Source: Atopobium sp. (GTDB taxonomy: Bacteria > Actinomycetota > Coriobacteriia > Coriobacteriales > Atopobiaceae). From it: a stretch of DNA of 24,359 bases. The stretch spans positions 1 through 24,359 of the forward strand of contig JAHACE010000004.1 of NCBI GenBank assembly GCA_018376005.1, given 5' to 3'. Shown piece by piece: positions 23,036 to 24,359 of this stretch; the first letter of the stretch is position 1, and every line of letters starts with the position of its first letter. The position numbers and the translations under genes were made by a program. Below the pieces are notes generated by a model. The model did no database searches. It was not told the origin of the DNA and saw only the letters and a program-made list of their open reading frames with translations.

Positions 23036-24359
23036 CTAATTCTGTGGATAGTCAGACTGTGCAGCCTTCTTTGCAGATCTAATCAGGAAGTCCTGGTTAT
23101 TGTCGGTCTGCTTAAGACCACTGATAAGAGCAGTAGTTGCACGCTCAGTGTTATTGAAGCCTGCAAGAATACGGCGAACGCCCCATACCATAGGCTGAAG
23201 CTCTGGCTTAATAAGCAGATCCTCATTACGAGTACCAGAAGAAACAGGATCAATAGCTGGGAAGATACGACGATCTGCAAGATCGCGATCAAGCTTAAGC
23301 TCCATGTTGCCGGTGCCCTTGAACTCCTCGAAGATAACCTCATCCATCTTGGAGCCTGTATCTACCAGGGCAGACGCAATAATAGTGAGCGAGCCGCCGT
23401 TCTCGATATTTCGAGCTGCACCCAAGAACTTCTTTGGTGGATACAGAGCTGCGGAGTCAACACCACCAGAAAGAATACGACCAGAAGCAGGAATAGCCAG
23501 GTTGTATGCACGAGCAAGACGTGTGATGGAGTCCAGAATAACCACAACGTCCTGACCCATCTCAACCAGACGCTTTGCTCGCTCAATGACAAGCTCCGAG
23601 ACAACGGTGTGATTCTCTGCTGGCATATCAAAAGTTGAAGCAACAACGGTGCCCTTAATGGAGCGCTCCATGTCTGTAACTTCCTCAGGGCGCTCGTCTA
23701 CCAAGAGGCAGAAGAGGTGGACCTCAGGATTGTTAGTGGTAATAGACTGGCAAATGCGCTTCAAAATGGTGGTCTTACCTGCCTTTGGAGGCGAGACAAT
23801 CAAACCACGCTGACCCTTACCAATAGGAGCCACCAGATCAATTGCACGGCCCGTAATGGAGTCTTTACCGTGCTCCATAGTAAGAGGCTGGTCTGGGAAA
23901 ATAGGGGTCAGGTCTTTGAAGCGAGGACGGTCCTTAAGACCCTCAACTTCCCCACCGTTGACCTGGGTAACCTTAAGCAGTGGTGGATACTTGCTATTTA
24001 CGCGAGCAGGTCCCACCATGCCCAAGACGCTATCACCCGGACGCAGACCAAGATTTCTAATAATCTGCTGGTGGACAAAGGCGTCGTCATCGCCTTCCAT
24101 ATAATTACCTGTACGAATCCAGCCGTAGCCTTCATTGCTAATCTGAAGAATACCCTCAACAGTCTTAAAGCCCTCAGCAGCTGCAGATGCAGCGTATACA
24201 AGCTCAATCAAATCAGACTTATGAACGCCTGCGTACTCAATGCCCAGCTCAGTTGCTTTAGCACGAAGCTCAGAAAGCTTCATCTCTTGCAGAGCCTCTT
24301 TGGAAAGCGATGGCTCGCTTGCCTGGCCCTGCTTGCGATTCTTATTGCGCTGGTTGTTC
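23036..24359 (-). CDS. rho: Transcription termination factor Rho, 5' end outside window
   Basis: Hexameric RNA helicase that ends transcription of untranslated RNA. The frame does not start at the ATG at 24283: it continues to the window edge with N-N-Q-R-N-K-N-R-K-Q-G-Q, the basic, Asn/Arg-rich N-terminal extension known from Rho of actinobacteria and some other phyla. After it come the Rho_N helical domain (LSKEALQEMKLSELRAKATE), the cold-shock-like RNA-binding domain (EGILQISNEGYGWIRTGNY), Walker A in SPPKAGKTTILK, Walker B in DVVVILDSITRLARAYN, and the Q- and R-loop regions (SGGVDSAALYPPKKFLGAARN). The C-terminal KAAQSDYPQN is intact. The extension often adds RNA binding. The length of the missing part cannot be judged. 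Confidence 0.96.
   Translation of the reverse strand, partial: NNQRNKNRKQGQASEPSLSKEALQEMKLSELRAKATELGIEYAGVHKSDLIELVYAASAAAEGFKTVEGILQISNEGYGWIRTGNYMEGDDDAFVHQQIIRNLGLRPGDSVLGMVGPARVNSKYPPLLKVTQVNGGEVEGLKDRPRFKDLTPIFPDQPLTMEHGKDSITGRAIDLVAPIGKGQRGLIVSPPKAGKTTILKRICQSITTNNPEVHLFCLLVDERPEEVTDMERSIKGTVVASTFDMPAENHTVVSELVIERAKRLVEMGQDVVVILDSITRLARAYNLAIPASGRILSGGVDSAALYPPKKFLGAARNIENGGSLTIIASALVDTGSKMDEVIFEEFKGTGNMELKLDRDLADRRIFPAIDPVSSGTRNEDLLIKPELQPMVWGVRRILAGFNNTERATTALISGLKQTDNNQDFLIRSAKKAAQSDYPQN

Noticed and set aside
24281..24283. ATG as the start of rho
   Set aside because: The frame stays open to the window edge and encodes the expected basic extension and the start of the Rho_N domain, so this Met is internal.

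Overview
The window looks like a chromosomal segment of a moderate-GC Gram-positive actinobacterium. My best guess is class Coriobacteriia, family Atopobiaceae (Atopobium/Lancefieldella/Olsenella type). This is inferred from gene style (an Asn/Arg-rich N-terminal extension on Rho, Tat-type lipoproteins, strong AAGGAGG ribosome binding sites) and not proven by a marker gene. No prophage, IS transposase or CRISPR array is visible. Most of the window is core metabolism, mainly on the minus strand.

Layout. 1-3972: a cut-off sugar-binding lipoprotein (minus) faces a TreR-like GntR/UTRA regulator (plus) across a 294-bp promoter region with an 18-bp perfect palindrome. Then come an ABC-2 type exporter permease without a visible ATPase (minus) and a DagK/YegS-type lipid kinase (plus). 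4150-7157: PTS Enzyme I (ptsI) and a PfkB-family 1-phosphofructokinase-like enzyme, both minus and separated by a strong terminator. 7245-7514: a tRNA-His/tRNA-Lys unit with promoter and terminator. 7595-8981: a MalY/PatB aminotransferase with its own promoter and terminator. 9034-9168: tRNA-Arg(TCT) with promoter and terminator, followed by about 490 bp holding a MITE-like inverted-repeat element.

9576-15942 is the aspartate-to-threonine pathway. hom-lysC-asd form a tight minus-strand operon, and thrC-thrB run divergently on the plus strand from a shared 312-bp control region. Together they encode all five enzymes from aspartate to threonine. 16282-21260 is a complete branched-chain amino acid type ABC importer operon (livK-livH-livM-livG-livF, minus) ending in a 14-bp-stem terminator. 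21460-24359 holds an unrecognised membrane-anchored protein and the transcription terminator Rho, whose 5' end lies outside the window.

Three things are not explained by ordinary annotation. (1) A 9-mer, TTCTCGCCA (TGGCGAGAA), occurs 14 times on the two strands, where about 0.2 is expected by chance. It lies in genes and between them, in at least four reading frames or orientations, preceded by a pyrimidine in 13 of 14 cases; its density resembles DNA uptake sequences. (2) The thrB-livF gap (16016-16275) contains two modules with the same plan. Each is a hairpin whose 3' arm is repeated twice more at 30-31 bp spacing, joined by AGGCAAA linkers, and the arm sequence differs between modules. 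(3) A 178-bp element (9342-9519) has 25-bp inverted ends with one mismatch.
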